From contig NZ_CP006965.1 of NCBI RefSeq assembly GCF_000517445.1, positions 372,001 to 436,000 on the forward strand: a stretch of DNA of 64,000 nt. The letters are read 5' to 3'. A program made the position numbers and the translations under genes. Source of the DNA: Thermococcus paralvinellae. GTDB taxonomy: Archaea; Methanobacteriota_B; Thermococci; Thermococcales; Thermococcaceae. Every line of letters starts with the position of its first letter. The first letter of the stretch is position 1. Below the pieces are notes generated by a model, which was not told the DNA's origin, searched no databases, and saw nothing but the letters and a program-made list of their open reading frames with translations. This document shows positions 63,136-64,000 of the stretch, one piece after another.

Positions 63136-64000
63136 ATGCCAAAGTTCGATGTTGCTAAAGCTGATTTGGAACGCTTGGTTGGAAAGGGCTTTACAGTTGA
63201 GGAGTGGGAAGACTTATTCCTTTACGCTAAATGCGAGCTTGATGATGTCTGGGAAGAAAATGGCAAAATTTATTTCAAAGCCGATGCAAAAGATACGAAC
63301 AGACCCGACTTGTGGAGTGCTGAGGGAATTGCAAGGCAGATAAAGTGGGCACTCGGAATGAAAAAGGGTCTGCCAAAATACGAAATTGAGAAGAGCGACA
63401 TTGTTGTTTACGTTGATGAGAAGCTTAAGGATATTAGGCCTTATGGAGTCTATGCATTAGTTGAGGACGTTAAGCTTGATGAGGAGGCACTTAAGCAGTT
63501 GATTCAACTTCAAGAAAAAATTGCTCTGACTTTTGGAAGAAAGAGAAGGGAAGTTGCAATTGGAACTTTTGACTTTGACAAGCTTAGGCCTCCATTCTAC
63601 TACAAAGCGGTTGAGCCAGAGAAGATAAAATTCATTCCTCTGAACTGCGAGGAAGAGATGACAGCAAATGAGATACTTGAGAAACACGAGAAGGGAATTG
63701 AATATGGCCACCTTATTAAAGGAAAGCCATATTATCCCCTTTTGGTTGACAGCGAGGGCAACGTTCTTTCTATGCCTCCAGTTATAAACTCAGAGACCCA
63801 TGGAAAAGTTACTGAGGAAACAAGAAACATATTCATAGACATCACTGGATGGGACTTGAACAAGATAATGCTTGCTTTGAATGTTATTGTTACGGCTTTA
63901 GCAGAGCGCGGCGGAAAGATAAAGAGCGTAAAAGTTGTTTACAGAGACTTTGAAATAGAAACGCCTGATTTGACTCCAAAAGAGTTTGAAGTTGAACTTG
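63136..64000 (+). CDS. pheT: phenylalanyl-tRNA synthetase beta subunit (3' end beyond window)
   Basis: The first 288 residues of PheT: MPKFDVAKADLERLVGKGFT, then the B1-like region (KDTNRPDLWSAEGIARQIKW) and the B3/B4 editing-domain beginning (REVAIGTFDFDKLRPPFYY, PPVINSETHGKVTEETRN) found in archaeal PheT. No frame problem is seen. ATG 63136 follows GAGGTGGGC. The catalytic-like and RNA-binding C-terminal parts lie outside the window. Confidence 0.95.
   Translation, partial: MPKFDVAKADLERLVGKGFTVEEWEDLFLYAKCELDDVWEENGKIYFKADAKDTNRPDLWSAEGIARQIKWALGMKKGLPKYEIEKSDIVVYVDEKLKDIRPYGVYALVEDVKLDEEALKQLIQLQEKIALTFGRKRREVAIGTFDFDKLRPPFYYKAVEPEKIKFIPLNCEEEMTANEILEKHEKGIEYGHLIKGKPYYPLLVDSEGNVLSMPPVINSETHGKVTEETRNIFIDITGWDLNKIMLALNVIVTALAERGGKIKSVKVVYRDFEIETPDLTPKEFEVEL

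Overview
The window comes from a hyperthermophilic archaeon of the order Thermococcales, most likely a lower-GC Thermococcus. The evidence is the archaeal information-processing genes (PCNA, GINS15, TFS, RpoF, L44e, S27e, L21e, aIF2-alpha, Nop10, GatDE, Pus10, EndoQ), a thermococcal-type S-layer protein, threonine dehydrogenase, HMG-CoA reductase, and the strict-anaerobe set of superoxide reductase, rubredoxin, rubrerythrin and NAD(P)H:rubredoxin oxidoreductase. The DNA is AT-rich. Genes are tightly packed, with BRE/TATA promoters, GGTGA-type ribosome binding sites and T-rich terminators. I see no rRNA, tRNA, CRISPR array, insertion sequence or prophage; the only small RNA gene I can support is a C/D box sRNA.

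Layout. 1-12.9 kb: housekeeping and metabolism (YchF GTPase, M29-like peptidase, MBL hydrolase, CorA, aspartate racemase, cob(I)alamin adenosyltransferase, a large secreted OB-fold protein, the TldD/TldE pair, HAD, ASCH, sirtuin). 13-20.5 kb: glyA, a lipoprotein with degenerate peptidase-like domains, then a replication/transcription operon (TFS, small ORF, PCNA, GINS15) running into a molybdopterin oxidoreductase. 20.6-31.5 kb: a redox and oxidative-stress region with two peroxiredoxins, a DOMON lipoprotein paired with a small multi-histidine membrane protein, a two-subunit 2-oxoacid:ferredoxin oxidoreductase whose alpha gene carries a frameshift at an A9 run, flavodiiron protein, NROR, rubrerythrin, rubredoxin, superoxide reductase, two DUF59 proteins and several ferritin-like four-helix proteins. 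32-35.8 kb: a four-gene KaiC-type ATPase/membrane operon, a LysO-type exporter split over two genes, and a small winged-helix regulator. 35.7-37 kb: two more ferritin-like proteins.

37-42.6 kb: the L44e-S27e operon preceded by an unusual GC-rich leader with a 26-codon ORF, the aIF2-alpha-Nop10-PAC2 operon, EndoQ with a C-terminal PCNA-interaction motif, a dolichol-kinase-like enzyme and ThiL. 42.7-47.4 kb: AmrS-type radical SAM enzyme, a protein with an internal domain duplication, the S-layer gene and a membrane-anchored neighbour. 47.4-56.3 kb: a COG1031 radical SAM-HhH protein, the L21e-RpoF-DUF655-KsgA operon, Pus10, an HTH/zinc-ribbon protein and GatD-GatE. 56.3-64 kb: two membrane-anchored unknown proteins of the same layout with a canonical C/D box sRNA between them, HMG-CoA reductase, a MinD-like ATPase, a TRAM protein, threonine dehydrogenase and PheS-PheT (PheT cut by the window edge).

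How the genes work together. NROR, rubredoxin, superoxide reductase, rubrerythrin and the flavodiiron protein form the known NAD(P)H-to-O2/superoxide/peroxide detoxification chain. The ferritin-like proteins could hold the iron this chain must keep unreactive. The best candidates for something undescribed are the KaiC/pseudo-KaiC/two-membrane-protein operon, the stand-alone encapsulated-ferritin-like protein with no encapsulin shell gene nearby, the DOMON/multi-His membrane pair, and the structured or peptide-coding leader of L44e. All predictions come from reading the sequence; no searches were run.
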